From Kryptolebias marmoratus (taxonomy: Eukaryota > Chordata > Actinopteri > Cyprinodontiformes > Rivulidae), in contig NC_051449.1 in the NCBI RefSeq assembly GCF_001649575.2, positions 18,078,431 to 18,142,430 on the forward strand: DNA of 64,000 nucleotides. Direction: 5' to 3'. This document shows, piece after piece, positions 45,921 to 57,809 of this stretch. The translations under genes and the position numbers were made by a program. The notes under the pieces are model-generated. The model saw only the letters and a program-made list of their open reading frames with translations, had not been told where the DNA came from and ran no database searches. How positions within the stretch are numbered: the stretch's first letter is position 1; each line of letters starts with the position of its first letter.

Positions 45921-47635
45921 AAGGTTAAAAGAAAGCAATCTAAATTTAGTGAAGAAAACAATGTTTTCCATGAAAAACACATCAGTAAGAAATTAAAACA
46001 ATCTTAAGTTGGTTATTTTAACCTCTAATTTCATTTTATTAACCCAACATTCATCTTTAATTCATTTATTTTCATTATGTATTTTTTTCCCCTCTATTTC
46101 AGTTTTCATAAATTGTAGTCTCCCTACTGTTGTCTCTACAAGAACAGACATCACGCATGCAGGCACACATTCCTACATAATGGCACACGAGCATCTATCT
46201 ATCCGGCTGGTGTGCAAGAACACACAGAGGAGGCAATCTTGTTACCAGGGCAACACACACGACAACAGACTTTACCCTTCGACCCCGTCTCCATGAAAAA
46301 GAAGCCACATCGGAAGGTGTTCCGCCATTTCTGCCTCTTTCACTTTCATCTCATTAAGATCTCCCTCCTTTTTTAACGTGTTAAGGGTTAGATCCTGGTT
46401 GGGTACTGGGCACCGTGCTAGGGTCTGACTGGCTTACAGACGAGATCCTTAACACACTGAAGTTGCTATTCCGACATGGTTTAGGGACAAGCAGAGGGAG
46501 TGAGGTGACGTGCAGTGAAAACAAACAGGCCAGCAGACAGACAAGATGACTCACAAATTATTCGGCGAGCGCATTTAGACTGGGTACGCACATGTGGAAA
46601 GTAAGAAAGTGCGACACACATGCCAGTACACAGAAACATATTGAACTTACTGCTATTTGCTTGAAAGCTACACATTCAAGACACTGATCCATGTCCTTGC
46701 AACTTAAGTGGACAAACAGACTCAAATGCACACAGCTGTGCGCGCGCACACTCACATGCACACTTCTGCATTCACGCTTCAGTGGTTGACAACAAAGCTG
46801 AAGGGGACAATGAGGCCTAATACCACTGCAGCACGCCTTAAACAGTGCATCACAAAGTTTCCTTTGCCTTCATCTCCTCGTGCTCATCCTCTGCCTCTTG
46901 CTCTTCGAGTTTTTAAATTCAACTTCTGTTCTCTTTAGCACACATTCCCATCAGGATTTAGAGTCTATCTCTGAATTCTGGGGAGTCTCCATGTTTGAAT
47001 CTTAAAGTTAGGAGAGATGACGCTTGGATTTAATCAAACAAATGAGGCAACGTATTGATGAAACTATAAATTCCACAAACAATCCTTCAAAAAGTCTAGA
47101 ATAAAGGTAAATCATGGACCAGGATACATTTTACATAATAAACGGGCCAAAAATTCTGATTTAGATTAAACACTAAAATTAGATGTTTAAGGAGCTGCTA
47201 CTTTCCTTAGCAAAATAGTAACAACAGTGGCACAAATTAATAATTCACCGACAAACTCTGTGGTCTTTGCATTTTTCCTCTCTAAACAATCTTTCTGTTT
47301 CACTACACACAAAGATCTGACAGGCAGCGAGGGTCAGGCTCAAGATCTGTTGGCTCTGTTTCCAGCCACGGATGATGGGTCAACACATGACAATTATAAT
47401 GTCCCGCTGTGCACTGAAAAGGTAGGCATCTACTCTGAATTATTCCAGACTTTGACCAAAGAAATAATAATCATTACAAATCATTGTCTAAACTCAGACA
47501 CTGGATGATCCGGATCAATTGGACCAAATTAATCCTGATTATGTTGGTTATGTGCTATGCTGGGTGAAGATAGAAATCACAATTTCTCTCAATAAGTCTC
47601 TTTTCTCAGAACTCACTGCTGGGCCTCCTTCTCAT

Positions 47636-47692
<57 letters not shown>

Positions 47693-48740
47693 TTCATCCA
47701 CTAAACTACTTTGCATTCAAATGGCAAGTGAACACTCAGTCCTTTGAGCCAAGAGTCCACTGCCTCTCCTTTTACATCAGAATTCAACTTTATCACACCA
47801 TTGCATTTGTCTGAGCTTCCAGCTATCAAATATTAGGACAACTAAAACCCTTGTTTAAACCTTTTTGTTTGTGTGAAAACCTCTTCTTTTTTTTTGTTAA
47901 AATCGAACATTTTCTTTGTCATGTGGCGCCTGGTGATTCCCATAAACCATTTTCGGTTAATCAAGTTGTTTGCCGGATCGACTGAACCTTTAATTCGGGT
48001 TTCTGCCAACAGAAAGGCTGAGATGAGGAGGAATGTGCAACAATGGCGTTCGAGGAAGCACAGCTGAGTGCACATCACCATCTTAGAGACTCTCCCGACA
48101 CATAATGCCACTGAATGGAGGCACAATGCTCCCTTTTCACCACCGAGCCGACTGCTTGTACCACGTGGAGTGAAAGGTAATGAAAGAAAGGACAGAGCCA
48201 GACATTTTTCTTTTTCGTCCCGGCCCTGTGGCAGCCTCAACACCCCTCCGCCTCTGTTCCTCTTTGGGGCTTGGACAGAATTCTAAAGCACATCATGATT
48301 TAATGTGAGGTCTGCTGAAATGTACTGGGATCAAATGAAATATTGGAACACGTAGTCATCAATGCATTCACAATCTGATTTATATATATACATATATAAA
48401 GGTAAACAACAATAGTCTAAAATGTCTGATTTGGGCTTTGAATAGGGACTTGTCAAATTAAATGAATGGGTGATGTAGACTAATTAGGCTAATAGGCTAC
48501 GAATAATAAGAGGTGGAAATTATTCCACGCAGCTCATAATCACTTTGTCAAAAATACAAAAGATAACTCCAAGAGTTGCTAAAACAGCCACAGCAGTGGA
48601 TATTATCGCGTTCAAAGCTGTTTTATTTCGTGCCAGAAAGACATCCATCGCCTTTTATGCCGTGCCATTTTGCTCCTCCACGAGATGGCTGGTCGTTTTT
48701 TTTTTGTTTTTTTTTTTCTGTTGTCTTTTACGCCCATGGT
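45921..48740. other. Probable sall2 first-intron region, no exon recognised
   Basis: I searched both strands for a C-x2-CC-x2-F type finger or SRRKQ start and found none. A (CA)n microsatellite lies at 47638-47690. Short open frames here have no recognisable similarity. Confidence 0.4.
47638..47690. repeat. (CA)n microsatellite
   Basis: An uninterrupted CA dinucleotide run of about 50 bases. Confidence 0.97.
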
Positions 48741-49650
48741 TTCAGAAATCAGCGCCAAAAAGCGTCCGGGAGATGCGCGCGCCCGCTACTGTACAGCGAC
48801 CTGTTGCTCGCCGTGCGCGCGCCACCCCCCTACATCATAACAAGTTATGATTCATAAAATATGACGACTGCCCCGGAAAAAAAAAAACGCGCTTCCGGAT
48901 GCGCGTTTGCACCGCGGGGCCGCTCGCCTGCCGACACGGTCCTGTGGAATAAAGCACAAAAACAACTCACCCTGTCGGAGACGATGAATTTTTTTTTATC
49001 TCTTTTTTTTTTTTTTTTTTTTTTTTTNNNNNNNNNNNNNNNNNNNNNNNNNNNNNNNNNNNNNNNNNNNNNNNNNNNNNNNNNNNNNNNNNNNNNNNNN
49101 NNNNNNNNNNNNNNNNNNNNNNNNNNNNNNNNNNNNNNNNNNNNNNNNNNNNNNNNNNNNNNNNNNNNNNNNNNNNNNNNNNNNNNNNNNNNNNNNNNNN
49201 NNNNNNNNNNNNNNNNNNNNNNNNNNNNNNNNNNNNNNNNNNNNNNNNNNNNNNNNNNNNNNNNNNNNNNNNNNNNNNNNNNNNNNNNNNNNNNNNNNNN
49301 NNNNNNNNNNNNNNNNNNNNNNNNNNNNNNNNNNNNNNNNNNNNNNNNNNNNNNNNNNNNNNNNNNNNNNNNNNNNNNNNNNNNNNNNNNNNNNNNNNNN
49401 NNNNNNNNNNGGTGGAGGTGGGGGTTGGGGGGGGGATTAATGTTTCTGGCGCTGTTTGTGTTTGTCGCGGCCTGCTGCTCCTGTCCAGCCTGTCTGTGCT
49501 CTCTGCAGCACTGTCTGTCCACGTTGTCCGTCCGACGAGCTGCTGTCTGTCTCCCTGTCTCTCATAATTAATGACCTGCGGTTTAGCAGCCACACCGGCT
49601 CTGGACCTCGGGCCTGGGAGGGACGCTGTAGGTGTAACAACTGAAAATTC
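48741..49650. promoter_or_regulatory. CpG-rich segment around an assembly gap, presumed sall2 5' end
   Basis: CpG-rich words (GCGCGC, CCGCGGGGCCGC-like, CCGTGCGCGCGCC) flank the gap on the left. On the right the sequence is also GC-rich from 49411 to 49640. Its position 3-4 kb upstream of the sall2 main exon fits a promoter and first exon. No coding start is visible in the sequenced parts. Confidence 0.4.
49028..49410. other. Assembly gap (383 Ns)
   Basis: A run of N follows a long poly-T. Any frame that crosses it is an artefact. Confidence 1.
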
Positions 49651-49982
49651 CCACCGATGGGAACCACCTAGGAATATGTGAAACCATGCATCTACTCATA
49701 TAGTGCAAATGACTAAATGAAATGTCAAAGTGAGCTGCAGTATAGTAGACATAGAGGTGTTTATGTTTGTGTTTACTTCAGTTTTATTGTATCAGCTTGT
49801 TAAATGGTGAGGGCTCATGGCTACAAAATGTATTTGTTGAGGCAGTTTTCCACCTCGTGGGCATTTTTTCCATTCCCCTTTTTATAAGCCCGTCTTAAGA
49901 CTGGATGTATTGTTATGGCGCCGTCCATCCATCTGTGGACAATTTCTTCCGAGCTCTAAATTGATAACCCTTAAACGTAGAA

Positions 49983-50250
49983 ATGTCCAACTGCACAGCT
50001 GAAACACCTCATGGGTCAAGGATGATCCCTATTGATTTCAAGGTCACGTGGTCAAGGGTCAAGGTCACAGGGGACCCCTTTATGAAAACTTTGTTTGTGC
50101 TCTAAGCCTGCCACCATGTAATGTAGGGATGTCAAACTGCACAGCTGAACATCTCATGGGTCAAGAATGATCACTATTGATTTCAAGGTCATGGGGTCAA
50201 AGGTCAAGGACACAAATGACCCCCTCTAAAAACCTCGTCTGTGCTCCAAC
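49983..50250 (+). repeat. Two-unit tandem repeat with nuclear-receptor-like half-sites
   Basis: Two units with a period of ~143 bases share AACTGCACAGCTGAA, CTCATGGGTCAAG, ATTGATTTCAAGGTCA and GGTCAAGG. TCAAGGTCA occurs twice in unit 1 and once in unit 2 (which also has GGTCAAAGGTCAAGG). TCAAGGTCA equals the extended half-site bound by ERR/SF-1-type orphan receptors. Function is inferred only. Confidence 0.8.
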
Positions 50251-50442
50251 TCTACACACATGTATTAAGGATAGTTGTGTGAGGAAATTCATGCTTTGGG
50301 TTTTGATTACTCATCCAATTTTCTGAAGGGGGTATTATGTACCTTTGGGTGTGTTCTTGTTTTGTTTTTTTTTACATTTAGAAATTGGGTTAAACCTGAC
50401 TCCTGGTACACAGCAGCTGCCGGGTGCTGTGAGATACTACAG

Positions 50443-50458
50443 CCACTAGGTGTCGCTC
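50443..50458 (+). promoter_or_regulatory. CTCF-like motif with one core mismatch
   Basis: CCACTAGGTGTCGCTC differs from the CTCF core at one G position. It lies in the repeat-rich region between sall2 and the TRIM gene. Confidence 0.35.
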
Positions 50459-50559
50459 AAAGACAAAACCTGGAAGATAAATGCAAAAAAGCTCTAACAC
50501 AATATGTTTTAAAGAAGTTACATTTTGTAAAATGTTGTAAAATAATATTTTTCACCCAT

Positions 50560-51350
50560 CTCAGATGTACATCTACAACTGATTAATTTTGGAGTCAACC
50601 CAATTCAAGATGGCCGCCACAGCCAACTGATGAAAGTAAACACAAAAATGGCTACAACTTCATTTTACATATATTGACCTAAGATTTGGTGTGGTAGGAG
50701 GCGAGACTGATCCGCAACACATATTCTGAGCTCAAACAGATTGCACAAGGTCTTTGTTTAAAATTTTGTTATTAACTCTTTGGAGTCAGCTTTGTCTGTT
50801 AGCAAAATATCTCATGAACTACCAGACGGATTTTAATGAAACTTTCAGGAAATACTCATGGGATGCACTTTTACAACTGATTAACTTTTGGAGCTAACCC
50901 AATACGAGATGATCGCCACAGTCAGCTGACCTTAAAAAACATCAAAATGTCTACAGGTCAATGAACGTTACATATATTGTGCTAAAATTTAGTTTGGTAA
51001 TAGCTGAGATCCAGTCACAACAAATACTCCCAAGTGCTACTCATTGAGCAAAATCCTTATCTAAAACTTAAGCATCAATTGTTAGAGGCAACACCAATTG
51101 TCTATCAGCAAAATATCTCATGAACCATTGAATGAATTTAAATGAAACTTTCAGAAAGTTTCATTGAATTTACATCTACAACTGATTAACTTTTGAAGTC
51201 AATCAATTTGAAGATAACTACCACAACTAATCAACATTAGCCAACACAAAAATGACTCAGTCAATTTGCACTGATAATTATCAAAGATTTGACATGGTAG
51301 TAGCTGAGAGTCATCCCCAACACTTACCTTTAGCGCTAACAAATCACATG
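50560..51350 (+). repeat. ~302-bp tandem repeat, 2.6 copies, of the AAGATGGCCGCCAC family
   Basis: Units begin near 50567, 50869 and 51171 with ACAACTGATTAA(C/T)TTT. Each unit has an AAGATG.CCGCCACA-like core (decayed in units 2 and 3), a TAGCTGAGA-type word, and TCTGTTAGCAAAATATCTCATGAAC followed by TTTAATGAAACTTTCAG. Single copies lie elsewhere in the window. It has no open frame. Confidence 0.85.
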
Positions 51351-52264
51351 AGATTTGTATAATGATGTTTCCAAGGTTTGAGAAAAATGTTTATATGACA
51401 CTTAAGGAGGACATTTTTGTGTAAGTAGGAATAATACATGTGCAACACGCTTTAAAGCAAAAAAACAAAAAGTTTTTATAATGGCTCAGCTTTCTTAATA
51501 TTGTTTAAAAGTTACACTACTTTAAAAAAAACGATATAAGAAGTAGTCCCCACCCCTCTCAGGGTCAGGTGACCTCTGAGTGCAGGGAATCTGCTGGTAT
51601 TAGTCAACACACTGACCTCACACATCACGTATCCGCTCTCCGATGGCACGCTCTGCGAACACGGGGACACCAGCAGGTAAGGGGAGGATTTCATCGTTTC
51701 TCTTTTTTAAATAAAGGTGTTGAGATTGGCAGACGAGAGGAGGCGAACGACAGAATAACTGAGCAGGTGTAGGAGGATGATCTCCTGATCCCTCTGCTGC
51801 AACAGCTTGTGTCTTAGTGGAATTAATGCTCATCAGAGGTCAGTGTTATAACACCCTTTACCCTTGTTTTAATTAAATAAATCAAAGTTTTCTTTACCGT
51901 CTCATGTTTCTCCTGTTTGGTAAATCCCAAATGATCTCTGAAACATTAAGGTCAGTTTAAATCCTAATAAGGTTCTGATTTACCTTATCATTTTTAGCAC
52001 TTTCTGTAGTTTGAATGTATTTCCTCACATTGAATTATGAAGTATATTTTGTTATTTTTGTCAGCATTTCTTCCATTTTCCCAGTATCTTTTTTAAAAAA
52101 TATATAGTCATTAAGTGTTTTATTCTTAGAGCAGAAGGTCAGTAGACAGGATTATTGGTCTGAGTGAGCAGTCGGAGATGAACATGGGCTTCCCTCTTGT
52201 CCTAATGGCATTAGTGTTTAGTTTGTGGAACACAAATGTGAAACTTGTGCAAGTTTTGTCTTTC

Positions 52265-53755
52265 ATTTATATATATTTTTTTATTTAACCAGGTAAAAGT
52301 CTCATTGAGAATAAAAGAGAGACCCAGCCAAGAAGGCAGCAACACATACAAAAAATATCTTACATAACAATATAACCAACAAAATCAAAAACAGTTGCAA
52401 TGACCAAAAGTTAGCTTTTCTCTTTCCTTTAAAGCCAGTTCTGACCATTTTGAGCCCCTTTTGAAAATCATTCCAGAAAACAAGGGCAACATATTTAACA
52501 GCTTTTATTCCTAATCGTGTCCTGACTCCGTGGACAGACATTTGTTAAAACATCAGGACTGCACATGTTGTCCTGGTTGTGGTTTTTACACATATAAATA
52601 CACAGGTGAGAAGGAACCTGTGGTGATTTGGCTTTTTCTGAGTTATCTGGTTTGTGTTTTGTTTTTGTTTTCTATTTTTAGTTATCTGGGTTTTGTTTTC
52701 TTCTTGGTTCTGTCCTCCTTGTGTTTGTGTTCTCATTTCCACTCTTCCCCAGTCATTCATTTGTCTGTTAGCCACGCCCATCTTCACCTGTCCCGAATAA
52801 GTAATCATTCTACCTGTTCCCACTCACCTCGTTATCTGCAGTCTTAAAAACCCGGTCACTNCGCTGGTCCATTGTCTAAGGTTTGTCTGTTGTTGTTAGT
52901 TTCTGTCCTGCCCGTTCCTGTTTATGCTCCTGTGTTTGCTCCTGTTTTGGTTGGTTTTTGTTTTAGTTTCTATCTTATTAGTTTGCTGCCTCGACAGCTT
53001 TTGTTTTCATTTTTGTCCTTAGTTTAATAAATTAGTTTCTTTTCAAATATGAGTCTGCGTTCTGGGTTCGCCTCCATCTCCACCGTTCCTGACAGAACCA
53101 GCCCAAACAGAGATTTGTATATCAAAACCAACCAGTGGGAAAGTCTGTAGACAGACAAGGGTGCCCATTTAGCAGCAACTGTAATCTAATAAAGGCAAAA
53201 AAAGTTTACAAAATCAAATTTCTCCTTACCTGAAGTGAGAAACGAGGTTAATTCTAAAAAAGAAAGACAATTTAAGTTTCAACCTATAGACAAAGTCTAC
53301 TCATGACCAATAATGATGCCTAAATATTTATATGTGACCATTTTAATTTTACACAACTCTTTGCCATTTGAGAATATCCTGAACTTAGTTTCCCTTGCAC
53401 TGAACACCAATTTAAGGTGACACCGAACAGCATCAGAGGCAGAGTGGAGAAATTCAAGAGTTTGAGCTAATGATAACAATGAGCAATAGATGACTGCATC
53501 ATCTGCATACAAGTGAAATGCAGCATTTGATCAATTATTACAGAGATTATTTATATAGCGAGTGAAAAGCAGTGGTCCTAATATGGAACCCATAGGAACT
53601 TCTTTAGCTACTGTTAGAAGAGAGGAAAAGGAGGCAGCATGGTGTTCACACTGTGTTCAAGTTGACAAGTAGTTTGAGAACCAACTTAGAGCATTTACAG
53701 ATAAGCCAGGTTTATGTAGTCTTTGATGGTAAATGGGTGTATCTGCAATTTATTT
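52265..53755 (-). mobile_element. Decayed LINE, - orientation, interrupted by a solo LTR
   Basis: On the - strand at 53297-53512 a frame contains the reverse-transcriptase motif YADDAVIYC followed by KLVFSARETKFRIFSNGK and YKYLGI. Just upstream, - strand words read SILGPLLF (RT domain B). The 3' end at ~52270 has the TATTTAACCAGGTAAAAGTC-type tail frequent in fish LINEs. Frames are broken and the 5' part is missing. The clade (L2/Rex-like) is uncertain. Confidence 0.75.
52619..53094 (+). mobile_element. Solo LTR with 5-bp target duplication, nested in the LINE
   Basis: It begins TGTGGTGA and ends CCTGACA (TG...CA), 476 bases. It is flanked by identical GAACC at 52614-52618 and 53095-53099. 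It carries a TTAAAAA box near 52845 and AATAAA near 53030, as expected for U3/R/U5. One N lies at 52861. No internal retroelement region follows, so it is a solo LTR. The superfamily is not determined. Confidence 0.75.
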
Positions 53756-53834
53756 AGCATGTTATTGACCTCCCTTTGTTATATAATCCACTTTTTAGTA
53801 AGTAGCTCTGATTTGGAACCATCATCTGAGCACC

Positions 53835-56800
53835 ATGGCGTCCTTGGATGAAGAGCTGACCTGTTCTGTATGTAGAGACAGCTTCAACCAGGCCCACCCG
53901 CTGCCTTGCGGCCACAGCTTTTGTCCCGCTTGCATCCGTGAGGCCTGGAGCGGCCAGAAGGAAGGAAAAGGTTGCTTTACCTGCTCCCAGTGTCAGGAGG
54001 AGCATGGAGAAGTGCTGTGCGACTGCTGCCCTCCGCAGGCAGAGGACGGGCAACCACCGCCAGCTGTGAAGACCTGCCTGAGGTGTGAGGTGTCCCTGTG
54101 CGCCGGCCACCTTCAGCCCCACCTGGACAGGCCGGCGTTTAGCAGGCACCTGCTGGTGGAACCTCTCGGGGACCTGTCCCAGAGAAGGTGTCCCGCGCAC
54201 TCAGAGGTCTTCCGCTACTACTGCGTGGATGAGAGGGTGTACGTGTGCGGTGACTGTCTGCTGGAGGGGGGCCACGCTCAGCACAAAGTGAAGGCACTGA
54301 GGCAGGTGGAGGAGGACCTGAAGGTCAGCTGGATGGCTCCACGGTGACTGTGTGCGGTTTTATGTCTGCAGATCAGGGTGAGGCTCTTCTAACAGTGACT
54401 GTGTGCCTTCACAGGTCATCCTGCAGACGCTGCTCATCAAAGCAGAGACCAAAATCAGAGACGGGGAGAGAATTCTCAAAGAGCATGAAAACATCGATTC
54501 TGTCATGGCTGTGAGTTAAAACACTGAAATATTGCAAATAAAGTAACTCTCAGTAGAACTTGTTCATCATTAGACCACAAAAACATCAAAATATGTGTAG
54601 CTTATCATGCAGATAATTATTTCGTTCATTCAAACATGTACAGAATGTCTATGACTCAGTCGCTGATCTTCCAGCAGCCAAACGCTCTCTGATGTCTGGT
54701 TCCAGGACTCTCTGAAGAAGGACGACAGTCAGGTGGAGCGGCTGGACTCAGACCTGCAGAACCAGGTGACAAAGCTGGCGTTAGCTCTGAAGGAGATCAC
54801 CAAGAGGGAGAGACAGCAGGTCATAGAGCGCGTGCACAAAGACTGCACCAAGGTTCGGGACGACATGAGCCAAACGATGAACATTCAGCACTACCTGAAC
54901 CTGCTGCTGGCAGAGACGGACCCTTTCCTGCTCATCTGGGTGAGATGGGTTTTTGTTCTTTTTTTCTATTGTTTGAATCTCCATTTTCTAAGAGCTGCTT
55001 AAGTGGTCAATCATCACCTTAACCTGAACTGAAAATTAAAATTACTGATAAAGAAATCTCAATTTGAACAGATACTATGTTACCTTACTGCCTCACTTCC
55101 TTACTTTTCATTTGTTGCCATCAGCAGGAGAAACCTTCAGAGTTGTTCCTGGTAATTCACAGAATGCTCTCAGTTCATTTCACTGACTTCTCTTCCCAGG
55201 CTGAAACGCTGTAGCAGGTTCTCAAGAAAGAAGGATTAACTAAGACGTGCCAAACTAAACTTTAATGAAGGAACAATGGCCCGAACTTTATCTACTACCA
55301 TGTCAGAGATGGATAAGATACAGATATTGATTCTTGTAGGGGCCAATTAGTGTTTGTAATTTGACTTCACCATGGCACTGTGTTCTATGTTGTTGTTCTT
55401 CCTTTGTTGTATTTAGCAAATCCAAAGAATCATCTGATGACAGACAGATGATTTTTTTATGTCTTGACTAAAAAAAAATAAACTAGAATTGAAGGTTCAT
55501 AGAGGAGGAGAACAGAGGGAACATAGTGACTAATACAAAGATGCAGTGATCTTGTGGGTTATTGCTATTTTTTTATTATTTCTTTTACAGATTCACACAA
55601 AAAAAATACTATTCTTTCTGGGATTATTTGACATGTTTCTTTGTGCTTTTCCTCACCAGGCATTTCAGTCAGATGATACGAGGTAAGTCCAGGGCAGTTC
55701 GTGCAGACTGTTTTTAAGCTGTGTTAATGTGTGTGTTTGAAATGGGCAAGATGAGGAGTCCATGTTTAAGAAAAACAGTCCGTTCCTTTGACAGATAAAA
55801 TATAGACTCATTGCAGAAAGAGAAACTAATTCTGCTTTGTGTTTGGGGGGTGTGGGTCTTTTGTGTTGTAGATTATTAGCTGACCTGAACTGCCCCCTTT
55901 TCGTTCCTGATCCCATCAGTCTGGACAGGAAACACATCCTGGAAGACATAGAGAGCAAATATCGAGAGTTCATCACCGCCACGCTCCGCTGCCTCACCGA
56001 ACTCAAGCGGGAGCTCTGTGAGTAGCACATTACACATAAGATCATAATTATAATTTAATATCTTTAGGTAAAAGGTTAATATTTCAAGAAAAGTTGTGCG
56101 CCTTCCTTTCTGGATCACATTTGTCCATTAAATTTTATTTAAACTCAGATGCTGGTCAGCTTAGGCTAAAGCAGTGGTCTCCAATCCTGGTCCTCGAGGG
56201 CCACTATCCTGCATGTTTTACTTGTTTCTCTGCTCCAACACACCTGATTTGAATCAATGGGTGATTAACAGGCTTCTGCAGAACATGAAGAGGTGATTTA
56301 ACCACTGAATCAGGTGTGTTGGAGCAGGGAAACAAGTAACACATGCAGGATGGTGGCCTTCGAGGACCAGGATTGGAGACCACTGAGCTAAAGAGTCGAC
56401 AGACTGACAGCATAACGACTAAATATCAAGAAATCTTTAATTGTTTTAGTTTTCTTTTTTAAAATATTTTGTCTTATTATTATTATTATAATATTAGCAA
56501 GGCTAACAAAGGCATAATCTAAACATGATGCATTAATTGACAAGAGACATTACATGAAAAAAGACACTGTGGCAGTTCAAAAGCCTGCCTCTCTGATGGT
56601 ATGGGGGTGCATTAGTACCTAAGGCATAGGCAGATTTCACATCTGGAAAGGCTCCATTAATGCAGAAAAGTATTTAGAGGTCTTAGAAAAACATACGCTC
56701 CATTCCAGACATCCTGAACTGGTCTGCCTCCAGTCCAGATCTCTCACCAGTTGAACTTTTGATCATGAAACAAAGAAGTCCAGGAAAGAAAACCCTGGAC

Positions 56801-57688
56801 TGTAGAACAGCTTGAATCCTCCATCAGACAGGAATGGGACAACATTCTCCTCCAGATCCTCCAGCAGCTGCTGTCCTCAGGTCCTAGATGTTTACAAAAT
56901 GGTGTTACAAGTTTTTTTTTTTTGATCTAAATAGTCATTGGCATTATCTTAATATTTTGTGTGGGAGAGTAAAGAGCAGAGTTTATGTAGCACAGATCAG
57001 GTAAATTTCTGCATCCTGTCTGCCCCTGCAGTAACCAGCCCTCTGACTCTGGACACAAACTCAGCTCATCCTCTGTTGAGCATCTCTGATGACTTACGCT
57101 CCGTCACACGGGTGAAAAGCCGCCTGCCGTGCGCCGCTCACTCCGAGCGCTTCGACCACTGGCCGCAAGTACTCACAGTCCAGACCTTCTCCTCCGGGAC
57201 TCACTACTGGGAGCTGGAGGCTGAGGGATTCTGGGATGTTGCTGTCTGCTATCGAAGCATTGGAAGGAAGGGGAAGGAAGGCAACGCTTTCGGAAACAAC
57301 AAGGTAGGCAGACGTGCCATGTTTCTGTGTTCTACTTTTAATTCCCCCATCTATGAGAAAAAAAACTTGTGTTTTAATTAAAAAGAAGAAGAAAAGAGAA
57401 ACCGTGTCTTGTTCCCAGGTGTCGTGGAGCTTGACACAGCAACACGACAAAAAGCTGTCTGCCTGGCACAACCGCAGGAAGACCCGCCTCACAAACCAGA
57501 TGTCTGGGAGTCGAGTTGCTGTCACTGTGGACTACGGCTCGGGGACCATTACCTTCTCAGAGGTGGGGCCCTCCAACAACCTCATCCACCTCCACACTTT
57601 CTCTACCAGCTTCACCCAGCCGCTCTGCTTGGGCTTTGGACTCTACAAAGCCGAGCTCAAGAGTCGCATCTCTATAGTCAGAGTGTGA
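53835..57688 (+). CDS. TRIM-family E3 ubiquitin ligase (RING, B-box, coiled coil, PRY/SPRY), 7 exons, 509 aa
   Basis: Likely cytoplasmic RING-type ubiquitin ligase; the SPRY domain would bind the target. Exons: 53835-54323, 54415-54510, 54706-54939, 55660-55682, 55872-56017, 57032-57303, 57419-57688. All are GT-AG and phase-consistent. The 96/234/23-base exon series is the usual TRIM architecture. Seen: RING with C10, C13, C25, H27, C30, C33 and a distal C-x2-C (C50, C53); two B-box-like cysteine/histidine regions (~residues 66-105 and 117-157); a coiled coil (~160-275); PRY/SPRY (~330-509) with YWELE and a terminal LGFGLYKAEL segment. The start has a good context (CACCATGG). Resembles fish finTRIM/TRIM25-like proteins; I cannot name the ortholog. 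Intron 5 carries two transposon remnants. Confidence 0.9.
56172..56385. mobile_element. Palindromic hAT MITE with 8-bp target duplication
   Basis: It has long inverted arms starting CAGTGGTCTCCAATCCTGGT and ending in the reverse complement. It is flanked by GGCTAAAG (56164-56171) and AGCTAAAG (56386-56393), 7 of 8 identical. The size (214 bases), termini and duplication length fit hAT. It lies in intron 5 of the TRIM gene. Confidence 0.88.
56560..56930 (+). mobile_element. Tc1/mariner-like transposase remnant (C-terminal half)
   Basis: Broken + frames read VQKPASLMVWGCIS, HIWKGSINAEKYLEVLEKH, LQSRSLTS, and RQEWDNI-like words, which correspond in order to the catalytic C-terminal half of fish Tc1-like transposases. 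Stops and frame changes abound and no inverted termini are seen. It lies in TRIM intron 5. Confidence 0.75.
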
Positions 57689-57809
57689 GGAGACAGGGAA
57701 GACGACCAGGAAAAAAAAAAAAAAACAACTTTGCTGCTTTAACTTCAGTGACCATACAGACTTGTGCTGGGAGCCTCTCAAACAGGAATTTGGTGATTTT
57801 CTCTTTTAA

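Noticed and set aside
48845..49593. Three frames of 208-236 codons crossing the N-run
   Set aside because: Most of their length is unknown residues across the assembly gap, so openness there means nothing.
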